Assembly: GCA_007618135.1 (NCBI GenBank)
Contig: PHFX01000002.1
Coordinates: 83,985-147,984, forward strand
DNA from: Candidatus Brocadia sp. WS118
GTDB taxonomy: Bacteria > Planctomycetota > Brocadiia > Brocadiales > Brocadiaceae
Length of the DNA: 64,000 nt
Reading direction: 5' to 3'
In this document: positions 1-9,000 of the stretch, piece by piece
How positions within the stretch are numbered: the first letter of the stretch is position 1
Layout: the number at the start of each line of letters is the position of its first letter
Position numbers and translations under genes: made by a program
Notes under the pieces: model-generated
The model's input: only the letters and a program-made list of their open reading frames with translations
Database searches by the model: none
Told to the model about the DNA's origin: nothing

Positions 1-2
1 CT

Positions 3-1172
3 GCGTGGTTATGGAGGAAGGGACAGTGTCCCCGGTGTCAAATTTCAATTGCCTGGTCAGACCTGTCGAACCGGGTAATTCATGGTGGGAATAGAATCGT
101 GGTGAACAAATTCTGGTATAAATTTACCGATCCAAAGCGATGGGATGTTATGGTGTTTATTTATCCCTTGTATGATCTTACGTGTAAAAATTGCTCTGCA
201 CAACTTCCCGATACAGAGTGGCGCGAAGGGTTCCGGTGCCCCCGGTGTGGCTCGGAGAAATTTTCAAAGAAAAAGAAAAATTATATTAAACGGCTTGTCG
301 GTTTGCCCGGAGAAAAGCTTCAGATTGTTAATGGTGATATTTATATCAATGATAAGATACAAAGGAAGCCTGATTCCGTGCAGGATATGTTCTGGCTGCC
401 GGTCTATAACAGTAATTATGTAGTAAAAGAAGAGGATACTCCCGCATGGATAACCGACAGTGATGCATGGAAGATTACGGATAAGGCGATTACCGTGGAT
501 ACTCTGTCCGGGGAAGGTTCAGATGTATCCCTGGTGACGTTTGGCCGGAGTGTTTCCGATCAAAACGGTTACAATAACCGGTCGGGGCACAATGAAATGG
601 GGGATACCAAGATTGGCTTTGATGTTACCCTCCTGAAAGGTTCTCAATCTCTGACGCTTGTCCTGGAAAAAAATAATGACACCTTTACGGTGCTTATTCC
701 TGCAGACGATACGGCTAGAAAAACTGTTCTCATGAGGAACGGAACGAATGTGCTGGAAAAGGATATTTGTTTGCAAACCGGACATCGGCATAAGATCGAG
801 TTTTCAAATGTGGATCGTGTGGTATCCCTTGCCATAGATGGTAATAAGGTTTTTGTGCATGACTATGACGATGGGGTGATACCCGATCTGCACCCATCTG
901 ACACGAGTAAGATTCGTTTTGGCGGCGACCGCATCCATGCGACCTTTGAGAATATTACCATAGTTCATGATATTTATTATACCAGCCTCTCTGCCGGCGC
1001 ATGGGGCACAACCAAACCGGTTCAGTTGGGGGAAAAGGATTATTTTATGCTTGGGGATAATAGCAGAAACAGCAATGATAGCCGTGTATGGAAGTTTGTT
1101 CCGGAAAAGAATATTGTTGGCAAGGCATTTTTTGTATTCTGGCCGCTAAACACCATGAAATTTATAAAATAA
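3..1172 (+). CDS. lepB: Signal peptidase I, 5'-truncated by window edge, with inserted domain
   Basis: Membrane serine peptidase (family S26) that cleaves signal peptides of exported proteins. The frame is open from base 3. It first reads a Cys pair (CPRC) and GNRIVVNKFWYKF, the usual sequence between box B and box C, so the GTG at 99 is not the start and the catalytic Ser (SGSM-like box B) lies before the window. Box D with the catalytic Lys is at 285-315 (YIKRLVGLPGE). Box E (GDNSRNSNDSR) is near 1050-1085. Two CxxC pairs (CKNC, CPRC) before box D suggest a zinc ribbon, as in planctomycete homologues. About 180 residues between box D and box E look like a beta-rich LamG-type insertion, which makes the enzyme much longer than the usual 250-300 residues. 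lptB follows after 4 bases. Confidence 0.9.
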   Translation, partial: AWLWRKGQCPRCQISIAWSDLSNRVIHGGNRIVVNKFWYKFTDPKRWDVMVFIYPLYDLTCKNCSAQLPDTEWREGFRCPRCGSEKFSKKKKNYIKRLVGLPGEKLQIVNGDIYINDKIQRKPDSVQDMFWLPVYNSNYVVKEEDTPAWITDSDAWKITDKAITVDTLSGEGSDVSLVTFGRSVSDQNGYNNRSGHNEMGDTKIGFDVTLLKGSQSLTLVLEKNNDTFTVLIPADDTARKTVLMRNGTNVLEKDICLQTGHRHKIEFSNVDRVVSLAIDGNKVFVHDYDDGVIPDLHPSDTSKIRFGGDRIHATFENITIVHDIYYTSLSAGAWGTTKPVQLGEKDYFMLGDNSRNSNDSRVWKFVPEKNIVGKAFFVFWPLNTMKFIK

Positions 1173-1176
1173 TGCC

Positions 1177-1995
1177 ATGAATTTACTCAGAGCAGAGGGA
1201 CTAACAAAGTCATACGGCAAGCGCACCGTTGTGAATCAGGTCAGTTTTGAGGTGAATGACGGAGAGATCGTAGGGATACTTGGTCAAAATGGGGCAGGGA
1301 AAAGCACCTCCTTCAATATGATCATCGGTGTTGTCCGTCCCGACAGCGGCCGGGTAATCTTCCAGAATGAGGATATTACTGACTATCCCATTTACCAGCG
1401 TGCGCGGAAAGGGATGGGGTACTTGTGTCAGGAACCATCCGTCTTCCAGCGGTTGACGGTTGAGGAAAACATTCTTGCCATCCTGGAGACGCACCGATAC
1501 AATAGTGACGAGAAAAATAAACGACTGATCGAATTACTCAGCGAATTTAACTTACAACCTCTGGCAAAAAACAAGGCGTTTACCCTGTCAGGCGGGGAAA
1601 GGCGGCGGCTCGAAATTGCACGGGCGCTTGCCAGTTCTCCCACCATGATCCTTCTCGACGAACCATTTACCGGTGTCGACCCTATTGCGGTGAACGAGGT
1701 GCAGGATATCCTCCTGAAACTCAAGAATAAGGGGATTGGTCTCCTGATTACCGACCATAATGTCCGTGAGGCCCTGAGCATTACGAATCACTCGTATATC
1801 ATCAGTGAAGGCACGGTTGTTGCCAAAGGCACTACCCAGGAAATCCTGAATAATCCCGTCGCACGCCAATCCTATTTAGGGGATAATTTCCCTACCAGCG
1901 AACATCGGTTAGCCGATTTCAAAGACGTCCATAGCAAAAAGTCGAAAGACGCCGACCGAAAACCCATCGTTCGCAAAGACACCAATATCAAGTAA
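1177..1995 (+). CDS. lptB: LPS export ABC transporter ATP-binding protein LptB
   Basis: Cytoplasmic ATPase of the Lpt machine that drives lipopolysaccharide from the inner to the outer membrane. Walker A GQNGAGKST is at residues 36-44, the signature LSGGERRR near 137, and Walker B with MILLDEP near 157-163, followed by the D-loop and a switch His (ITDHNV). Length 272 exceeds the usual ~240 because of a basic C-terminal tail of about 30 residues (KKSKDADRK). It begins 4 bases after lepB and is probably co-transcribed with it. The LptB assignment over a LivF-type ATPase rests on the N-terminal pattern GLTKSYGKRTVVN and the QEPSVF Q-loop region. Confidence 0.92.
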   Translation: MNLLRAEGLTKSYGKRTVVNQVSFEVNDGEIVGILGQNGAGKSTSFNMIIGVVRPDSGRVIFQNEDITDYPIYQRARKGMGYLCQEPSVFQRLTVEENILAILETHRYNSDEKNKRLIELLSEFNLQPLAKNKAFTLSGGERRRLEIARALASSPTMILLDEPFTGVDPIAVNEVQDILLKLKNKGIGLLITDHNVREALSITNHSYIISEGTVVAKGTTQEILNNPVARQSYLGDNFPTSEHRLADFKDVHSKKSKDADRKPIVRKDTNIK

Positions 1996-2017
1996 TCGTT
2001 GTCATGCGGTAATTATT

Positions 2018-2167
2018 GTAACAATTTAGTTTTTTGAAAAATTCCAACAATGGCGATGTCTGCCGCACAGTGTAGGGGCGAAGCATTTACCAGTTTGGGT
2101 ATGAATGCATATATGCCAATTATAGCAAATGATTCGCCCCTACTTTTTCAAGAAACTAAATTGTTAC
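2018..2167 (+). mobile_element. 150-bp MITE, copy 1 (IS66-like ends)
   Basis: A non-coding element whose two ends form near-perfect terminal inverted repeats of about 23 bp, starting GTAACAATTTAGTTT at the left and ending AAACTAAATTGTTAC at the right. Internal inverted arms (GTAGGGGCGAAGCATTT and a matching AAATGATTCGCCCCTAC) make the whole unit foldable. A second copy lies at 36767-36915. No exact target duplication is visible here. The open frame at 2050-2247 runs through the element and is not a gene. Confidence 0.85.
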
Positions 2168-2239
2168 TATTTTTAAGAACGAAGAGGTTTCCAAAAATTA
2201 AGAACGTGGCTCAGCATTTCTCAAGTTCCCGGTTACCGT

Positions 2240-4039
2240 ATGGATAAAGAAGAATTTTTCACTGATGATGTTCTGACAGACAAAATATACGACAGGGAGG
2301 TGATGAGAAAACTGCTGTCGTATGTACTGCGGTATAAGGCATCAGGTTTGTTGTCCGTTTTTCTCGTGCTGATTACCACCGTTTTGTTCCTGCTTTGTCC
2401 ATACCTCTTTGGATATGCAATTGATCATGGCATTAACAAAGGCGATAGGGCGCTAGTCTACCATACGGCATTAGCCATACTGGGGATCGAGACATTACGG
2501 CTCATATTAGTGGTGGTGCAGAGCTATAATATTCAGGCCATTGGGCAGAAGGTCATGCTGGATGTGCGCATGGAGCTGTTTCGTCACGTCCAATCGCTTC
2601 CCGTCTCTTTTTTTGATAAAAACCCCGTTGGGAGAACCGTCACGCGTCTGACGAACGATATTGCAGCCATTGGAGAACTCTTCTCTGCCGGTGTTATCGT
2701 GGTAATCGGAGACATCTTCATCATCATCGGGATATTTGTTGCTATGGTGATGCTCAACGGGAAGCTTGCCCTCGTCACCCTTTCCGTTTTTCCCATAATC
2801 GTGATGATTGCCCTCTGGTTCGGGAAACGCATGAAGAATTCCTTCCGGGAGATACGGCGCAAGCTGGCGCGTATCAATGCCTATCTCAATGAAAATATCA
2901 CGGGGATGAAGGTCGTCCAGCTCTTTAACCGCGAGAAAAAGAATTACGCCAAATTTGATGAGATCAATGACGACTATTTAAAAGAACAGGTCAAATATAT
3001 CCGCTATTTCGCCGTGTTTCAGCCGGCAGTGAATATGGTAAGCGCGTTGGCAGTTGGCCTGGTGCTCTGGTATGGCGCCGGGAGATACATGCACGGTTTT
3101 CTTACCCTTGGTGTGCTGGTGGCATTCCTGACATACGTTCATGATTTATTTGATCCCATCCGGGATATTGTGGAAAAATACAATATTTTTCAGGGCGCTA
3201 TGGCGTCATCAGAGCGGGTATTTGGTCTCATGAGAGAACCGGCCGAGATGGATTACGTTATTTCCAATCCATCCAGAGAAGTTTCTCAGAGAGATTTTAA
3301 AGGAGAGATAGAATTTCAGCATGTCTGGTTTGCCTACCATAGCGACTATGTCCTGAAAGATATATCCTTCCGTATAGAGCCTGGGCAGTCAGTCGCGCTG
3401 GTGGGGGTAACGGGCAGCGGGAAGACATCGATCGCAAGCGTCCTGACCCGTCTCTATGAAATTCAAAAGGGCACGATCTTGCTGGATCAGATTGACATCC
3501 GGAATATAGAAAAGATAGGGCTCCGGTACATCGTTGGATTAGTGAGCCAGGACGTCTTCTTATTTGCGGGCACCTTACGGGATAACATCACCCTGTTCAA
3601 TCCCATACCCCATGCAAAGGTTTTGCAGACCATTGAGGCATTAGGGTTGATGCCCTTTATTGACCGCATGCCCGGGGGGCTTGATATGGAAATTGCCGAG
3701 CGGGGTGCAAATCTCTCCGTAGGCGAACGCCAGTTTATCTCACTCTCCAGGATTATTCTTTACGACCCGCGGGTGATCATCCTTGATGAGGCAACATCCA
3801 GTATGGACCCCATCTCAGAGGTCTTGATCCAGAATGCCATTCAAAAGGTCACACAGGGCAGGACGTCCATCTTCATTGCCCACCGCTTATCCACCATCTT
3901 ACACTGCGACAAGCTTATCGTATTGAGCAAGGGTGAGAAGGTGGAAGAGGGCAGCCACGAAGAACTCCTGCGTTTCGGCGGTCTTTATAGCCAGTTATAT
4001 AAGGTGTATATGAAGGAAGAGTTAATGGGACATGCGTAA
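2240..4039 (+). CDS. MsbA-like ABC exporter (fused membrane and ATPase domains)
   Basis: A half-transporter of 599 residues that would work as a homodimer in the inner membrane, exporting a lipid, LPS core or hydrophobic compound. Six membrane segments fall in residues ~30-320. The conserved coupling stretch after TM2 reads LPVSFFDKNPVGRTVTRLTN. The nucleotide-binding domain has Walker A GVTGSGKTS near residue 389-397, signature LSVGERQ near 492 (Ser-Val instead of Ser-Gly), Walker B VIILDEA near 514 and H-loop IAHRLST. It lies 73 bases after a MITE that separates it from lptB, so it may have lost an original link to that operon. The envelope neighbourhood favours lipid/LPS export, but substrate cannot be read from sequence. 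Confidence 0.88.
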   Translation: MDKEEFFTDDVLTDKIYDREVMRKLLSYVLRYKASGLLSVFLVLITTVLFLLCPYLFGYAIDHGINKGDRALVYHTALAILGIETLRLILVVVQSYNIQAIGQKVMLDVRMELFRHVQSLPVSFFDKNPVGRTVTRLTNDIAAIGELFSAGVIVVIGDIFIIIGIFVAMVMLNGKLALVTLSVFPIIVMIALWFGKRMKNSFREIRRKLARINAYLNENITGMKVVQLFNREKKNYAKFDEINDDYLKEQVKYIRYFAVFQPAVNMVSALAVGLVLWYGAGRYMHGFLTLGVLVAFLTYVHDLFDPIRDIVEKYNIFQGAMASSERVFGLMREPAEMDYVISNPSREVSQRDFKGEIEFQHVWFAYHSDYVLKDISFRIEPGQSVALVGVTGSGKTSIASVLTRLYEIQKGTILLDQIDIRNIEKIGLRYIVGLVSQDVFLFAGTLRDNITLFNPIPHAKVLQTIEALGLMPFIDRMPGGLDMEIAERGANLSVGERQFISLSRIILYDPRVIILDEATSSMDPISEVLIQNAIQKVTQGRTSIFIAHRLSTILHCDKLIVLSKGEKVEEGSHEELLRFGGLYSQLYKVYMKEELMGHA

Positions 4040-4086
4040 TTGTTCAAAATTATACGGATTTTAAGCAAGTAAAATCATAAAAATAC

Positions 4087-4212
4087 CGTCGATAAACATG
4101 CGTTACTCATCGGTAAATACAGAAATCGTGAATACTTCTTTTCAATAAATACATTGAACTATATCTCTGATTTGCTTACAATGCGAATATCAGATAATCA
4201 GATTTATCGACG
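4087..4212 (+). promoter_or_regulatory. Possible operator region of the AbrB-PIN module
   Basis: Two 10-bp inverted half-sites, CGTCGATAAA at 4087-4096 and TTTATCGACG at 4203-4212, flank an AT-rich promoter-like stretch and end 20 bases before the antitoxin start. TA operons of this type are usually autorepressed by antitoxin binding to such repeats. Function is inferred. Confidence 0.35.
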
Positions 4213-4232
4213 AATGAGAAAGGAGTCTGCGT

Positions 4233-4505
4233 ATGTCTGTTGTTAAATTGAGAGAAAGAGGGCAGGTAACTATCCCTTACGAATACAGAAAAGCCCTTGG
4301 ACTTGACAAGGAAGATGTGCTTAATGTCTTAAGAGTCGGTGATGTGCTTGTTCTTGTGCCAAGGCAGATTGCCGGTGACGCCCTTTCAAGAAAAATGGAG
4401 GGCGCTATGAAGAAAAAAGGGCTGACACTTGATAATCTTCTGAGCAACCTGAGAGAACAGAGGAAAAGGTACTCCAGGGAAACCTATGCAAAAACAAAGA
4501 CTTAA
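4233..4505 (+). CDS. AbrB/MazE-type antitoxin (SpoVT-AbrB fold)
   Basis: A 90-residue DNA-binding antitoxin. The N-terminal swapped-hairpin domain reads VKLRERGQVTIPYEYRKALGL, typical of the AbrB family, and the charged C-terminal tail (KRYSRETYAKTK) would wrap the toxin. A good ribosome site (AAAGGAG) sits 8 bases before the ATG. It overlaps the PIN gene by 20 bases, so the pair is translationally coupled. The antitoxin should repress its own promoter. Confidence 0.85.
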   Translation: MSVVKLRERGQVTIPYEYRKALGLDKEDVLNVLRVGDVLVLVPRQIAGDALSRKMEGAMKKKGLTLDNLLSNLREQRKRYSRETYAKTKT

Positions 4506-4926
4506 GGTCTTTTTTGACACAAGCGCTTTGATTGCCGGCATAGTATCTTCAAGAGGCGCTGCACGGGCAGTCTTGCAGCTTGCTGAAATTGGTTTGATCG
4601 AAGTTTTTGTCTCAAAACAGGTCATTGTTGAAGCAGACAGAAATATTGAAGATAAACTGCCGGAGATGTTGAACGAATACAGAGAGTTCATTAAATTCCT
4701 TGCTCCTGTGCTGGTTGAAGACCCTCACCAAAAGGACATCAAAAGATATGTAACGGTAATTCATCCTGATGATGCTCCTATTCTTGCTGCTGCAGTGAAT
4801 GCCGAGGTTGATTATCTTATTACATGGGACAGAAAACATTTCATAAACAAAAATATCCATACTCACTCAACCATGAAAATCGTTACACCTGGAGAGTTCT
4901 TAAAATATTTCAGAGAATGCTTATGA
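4486..4926 (+). CDS. PIN-domain toxin (VapC-like ribonuclease)
   Basis: A 146-residue PIN-fold endoribonuclease, the probable toxin partner of the overlapping AbrB-like antitoxin. Acidic active-site residues are visible: FFDTSALIAG near residue 10, the HPDDAPILAAA motif near 93, and ITWDRKHF near 113. It is of the longer COG1569-like type rather than the ~130-residue VapC. Immediately after its stop lies a decayed 5' fragment of a helicase gene. Confidence 0.85.
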   Translation: MQKQRLKVFFDTSALIAGIVSSRGAARAVLQLAEIGLIEVFVSKQVIVEADRNIEDKLPEMLNEYREFIKFLAPVLVEDPHQKDIKRYVTVIHPDDAPILAAAVNAEVDYLITWDRKHFINKNIHTHSTMKIVTPGEFLKYFRECL

Positions 4927-5078
4927 CAACTGATTTATCATTTTTAACAAACGAAAAAATCAAGGCCTGAAGGACAGGTTTGAATTCCTGGTAAAAGACA
5001 CCTCATTCTCACACCGAGATAAAAGAACAATTCGAACAGTCTGTCACGGAAGAAGTAGAAAAACAGGATGGCAGATAG
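4923..5078 (+). pseudogene. Decayed 5' end of a PLD-helicase gene
   Basis: Starting at the ATG at 4923 (overlapping the PIN stop) the sequence reads MTTDLSFLTNEKIK, then after a frameshift LKDRFEFLVKDT, then in another frame SHTEIKEQFEQSVTEEVEK before a stop at 5076-5078. These blocks align with residues 1-27 and about 83-101 of the intact helicase at 6039 (MNSDLTFITNEEN; SHAEVKAQFEQSVAEEVEE). About 55 codons between them are deleted. From 5079 to 5312 I see nothing but AT-rich sequence leading to the next antitoxin. Confidence 0.8.
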
Positions 5079-5312
5079 TGTTGGAAACGAGATCATCTGA
5101 ATCCCATCGACAAAGACTGTTATAAGGCAGGTGAGCAAATATCACGGAAATGCGGAATAATTTTGATTGTCCCACCAGTATCATATTGCTATCATATTGA
5201 TACTATTGCTTGGGTAGAGATGGTGTGTAATCCAAGTCTTCGGCTTTGAACTTATCGAACGTAAAGGTTTTTATTACAATGGGTAGTTAAAAAAACAACA
5301 GGGAGGATAAAA

Positions 5313-5543
5313 ATGTCACAATTATTAATCAGAAACCTTGAAGATGAAACTATTGAATTATTGAAAAATCAGGCAAAACTTCATAATCGTTCATTGCAGG
5401 GTGAGGTAAAGCAGATACTGGAAGAAAATGTAAAAATGTCCATGAAGTATGCGCGAATAAAAGCCAGAAAGATACGCGCAAGTTTTGGGAAAAAGATATT
5501 TTCAGACAGCGCAAATCTCATCCGCGAGGACCGTAACCGTTGA
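5313..5543 (+). CDS. FitA/VapB-type ribbon-helix-helix antitoxin
   Basis: A 76-residue antitoxin with an N-terminal ribbon-helix-helix: the strand SQLLIRNLEDETIELL followed by helices with NRSLQGEVKQILEE, the typical FitA/Arc-like pattern. The C-terminal basic segment would bind the toxin groove. A strong ribosome site (GGGAGG) precedes the ATG. Its TGA overlaps the TTG start of the PIN gene by two bases. Confidence 0.85.
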   Translation: MSQLLIRNLEDETIELLKNQAKLHNRSLQGEVKQILEENVKMSMKYARIKARKIRASFGKKIFSDSANLIREDRNR

Positions 5544-5962
5544 ATAAATTTGTTGTAGATGCAAGCGTTGCTATTAAATGGTATCTGCCTGAAAATTTTA
5601 GCGAAGATGCTGATCGCCTGCTAAATCCATTTTTTGAATTGCTTGTTCCAGAACTTTTGTTTGCTGAAACAGGCAATATTTTATGGAAACGGGTAATGAA
5701 ATCTGAATGTCCGTATGGCAAGGCAGTAAAAATAACAAGGGCAATTGAAACCATGCCTTTTCAAATATGGGATACCAGAATTCTGGCAGAGGATGCCCTT
5801 AATCTAGCCTGTCGTGTAAAAAGAACATTTTACGACAGTCTGTATTTATCGCTTGCCGTAAGAAATGCATGCCAAATGGTTACAGCAGACCTTAAACTAT
5901 ACCATGCTATCAAAAGGACACCGTTCAAAGGATATGTTTTATGGGTTGAAGATATACCTTAA
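5540..5962 (+). CDS. VapC-type PIN toxin
   Basis: A 140-residue PIN ribonuclease, probable partner of the preceding RHH antitoxin. The N-terminus FVVDASVAIKWYLPE carries the first active-site Asp, PELLFAETGNILWK the conserved Glu, and TFYDSLYLSLA plus VTADLKLY the later acidic residues. The start is a TTG overlapping the antitoxin stop, which ties its translation to the antitoxin. The intact helicase gene begins 76 bases downstream. Confidence 0.88.
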   Translation: MNKFVVDASVAIKWYLPENFSEDADRLLNPFFELLVPELLFAETGNILWKRVMKSECPYGKAVKITRAIETMPFQIWDTRILAEDALNLACRVKRTFYDSLYLSLAVRNACQMVTADLKLYHAIKRTPFKGYVLWVEDIP

Positions 5963-6038
5963 TTCATAACAGTTTTGTTTTTTGAAACAAGACACATATT
6001 AACCTTTGAAGTGGAAATTAAAAAGCATCTAAGTAAAA

Positions 6039-9000
6039 ATGAATTCAGACCTGACCTTCATTACCAACGAAGAAAACAGAAATCTTATAGAAAGATTCAG
6101 GGTACTTATTCAAGACACCCGATTTTTCGATGTGCTCGTTGGTTATTTCTATACCAGCGGGTTTCATGCCATTTACAAATCCCTTGAAAATACCGAAAAA
6201 ATAAGGATTTTAGTTGGAATAAGCACAAACAAACAGGCAATAGAACTCATTCAAAAGGCAAAAACTAATCACCAATCAACACTTCCGTATTCCCACGCCG
6301 AGGTAAAAGCACAATTTGAACAGTCTGTTGCTGAAGAAGTAGAAGAATCGGAGGATAGGCCCGAAGTTGAAGGAGGCATCCTTAAGTTTATTGAATGGCT
6401 GAAAAACAGAAAACTAGAAGTCAGGGCTTATCCAACCGAAAATATTCACGCAAAGCTTTACATTATGACCTTTGTTGCAGGTGACAGGGATGTCGGAAGG
6501 GTCATTACCGGATCAAGCAACTTCACTCAATCGGGTCTCATCGATAACTTTGAGTTTAATGTTGAGTTAAAAAACAGGGCTGATTATGAGTTTGCATTGC
6601 AAAAATTCAATGAACTGTGGAAAGACGCAGTTGATGTACGAGAAAAGTACATTGATACCATTCAGATAAGAACATGGCTGAATAATACTATTACTCCGTA
6701 TGAATTGTATCTAAAATTTTTATATGAGTATTTCAAGGATGAACTCCGTCAAACCGACGAAGTGTTTTTGAAATATCTTCCCGAAAAATTTAAAAAACTG
6801 GAATATCAGGAGCAGGCAGTCTTAAACGCACGAAAAATACTTCTTGAATACGGCGGAGTCTTTATCTCTGATGTTGTAGGGTTAGGCAAGACATACATAT
6901 CGGCAATGCTGGCAGGTCAGCTTGACGGCAGAACCCTTGTCATTGCCCCACCTGTACTGATTGAAAGATCAAATCCTGGTTCCTGGACTAACGTGTTTTC
7001 TGATTTCAGGGTGCCGGCCGACTTTGAATCACTCGGCAAAATGGACGACCTTATTGACAGAGGGACAGAGAAATACAAGAACATTATCATTGATGAGGCG
7101 CACCGTTTTAGAACTGAAACAACGGTCACTTATGAGAAATTGGCAGAAATCTGCCGTGGCAAAAGGATTGTTCTTGTAACGGCAACTCCCTATAACAATG
7201 CGCCAAAAGATATTCTAAGCCTTCTAAAACTATTTCAGAAGGCCAGAAAAAGCACTATCCCAAACCTGCCGGACCTGGAAGGTTTCTTTCATGGCCTGGA
7301 TAGAAAGTTGAAAAAACTGGACAGGCAGAAAGATTATGCCAAATACATAAACATGGCAAAAGAAAATGCGCGGGAACTTCGTGAAAAGGTCCTTAAATAT
7401 CTCATGGTGCGCCGCACCCGAACAGAGATTGAAAGGTACTTTTCCAACGATATAAAGAGCCAAAACCTCAAATTCCCCAATGTTGAAAAACCAGTCCCTC
7501 TCTTTTATGAACTCAATGATAGGGAAAATGAAGTATTCAACAAAACCATAGAATTGATAGCAAAGGAATTCAAATACGCCCGTTATATGCCCATGCTTTA
7601 TTATGAAGGTGAAGTTGACCAGCTTGAACAGCAGTCACAGAGAAACATGGCTAAGTTTATGAAAATCCTGCTGGTGAAGCGTCTCGAAAGCAGTTTCTTT
7701 GCATTTAAAAATTCGGTGGATAGATTTCTGCGCTCATACAAGATGTTTATAAAAGAGCTTGATAACGGAAATGTTTATGTAAGTAAAAAACACTCCAATA
7801 AAATATTTGAACTGCTCGAGAGCGATGACGACGAAGCCGTCCAGCGACTGATAGACGAAGGCAAGGCGGAAAGATACGCAAGTAATGAATTTAGAGAAGG
7901 CTTCAGAGATGACTTACAGCACGACCATGACATCCTCCTTGAGATAAAAAAACTATGGCATTACGTTAACCGCGACCCGAAGCTTTTAAAGTTTTTAGGG
8001 GAATTATCAAAAAATCCGGTTTTACAAGAGAATCATCTGATTATCTTTACAGAATCGAAAGAAACCGCAAACTATCTGTTCAAAAATATAAACCAACAAT
8101 ATCTAGATAAGGTGCTGTGTTTTACTGGTGATTCAGGTGAGGCAACGCGTGACAAGGTCATTGAGAATTTTGACGCCAGGGCGCGTCACCCTAAAGAAGA
8201 TTACCGGATACTGATCTCTACGGAAGTACTGGCTGAAGGCGTTAACCTGCACCGCTCAAATACGGTGATAAATTATGATATCCCCTGGAATCCTACCCGC
8301 ATGATGCAGCGGGTAGGACGTGTCAACCGTGTAGACACAGCATTTGACACGATTCATACCTTTAATTTTTTCCCGACCAAACAATCAAATGACCAGATAA
8401 AACTGAAAGAAGCAGCAGAAGCGAAAATCAATGCCTTTTTAACCCTGCTCGGTGGGGACGCAGAACTTTTGACTGAAGGTGAACCCATCGGTTCGCATGA
8501 ACTCTTTAATCGGCTGATTTCCAAACAAACACTGGAAGGCGAGGAAGAATCTGGGGAGAGTGAATTGAAATACCTCCAGGTTATAAAAGGGATTCGCGAT
8601 AAAGACCCCAACCTTTTTGAAAGGATAAAACACCTCCCCAAAAAGGCGCGCACCACCAAGGTAACTCAAGTTTCCAGCTTGAGATCGATTAATAAAAATC
8701 ACAAGCAGGATGCTTGTGATACCTTGATTACCTATTTCAGACGGGGGAAATTGCAGAAATTTTTTAAAGCAGAATACAATAGTGTGGCTGAAGAATTGGA
8801 TTTTTTGACTGCGGCAAAACTACTGGAGAGTAATCCTGATGAAACGAAGGAAAAACTACCAGAACAATTTTATGAGTTGCTGGATAAGAACAAAGAGGCA
8901 TTTATCTTAGCGACCACGGAAGAAATGCCGCATCACGGGCAAAGGAGCGGGCGTGACAGTGCTGCAAATATCCTGAGAATATTAAAGGCAACCCTGAAGA

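Noticed and set aside
99..140. GTG at 99 as start of the signal peptidase gene
   Set aside because: The same frame is open to base 3 and encodes conserved family sequence (a Cys pair and GNRIVVNKF) upstream, and the catalytic Ser region would be missing; the gene starts before the window.
2050..2247. 65-codon open frame after lptB
   Set aside because: It lies mostly inside the MITE, has no ribosome site and no recognisable protein pattern.
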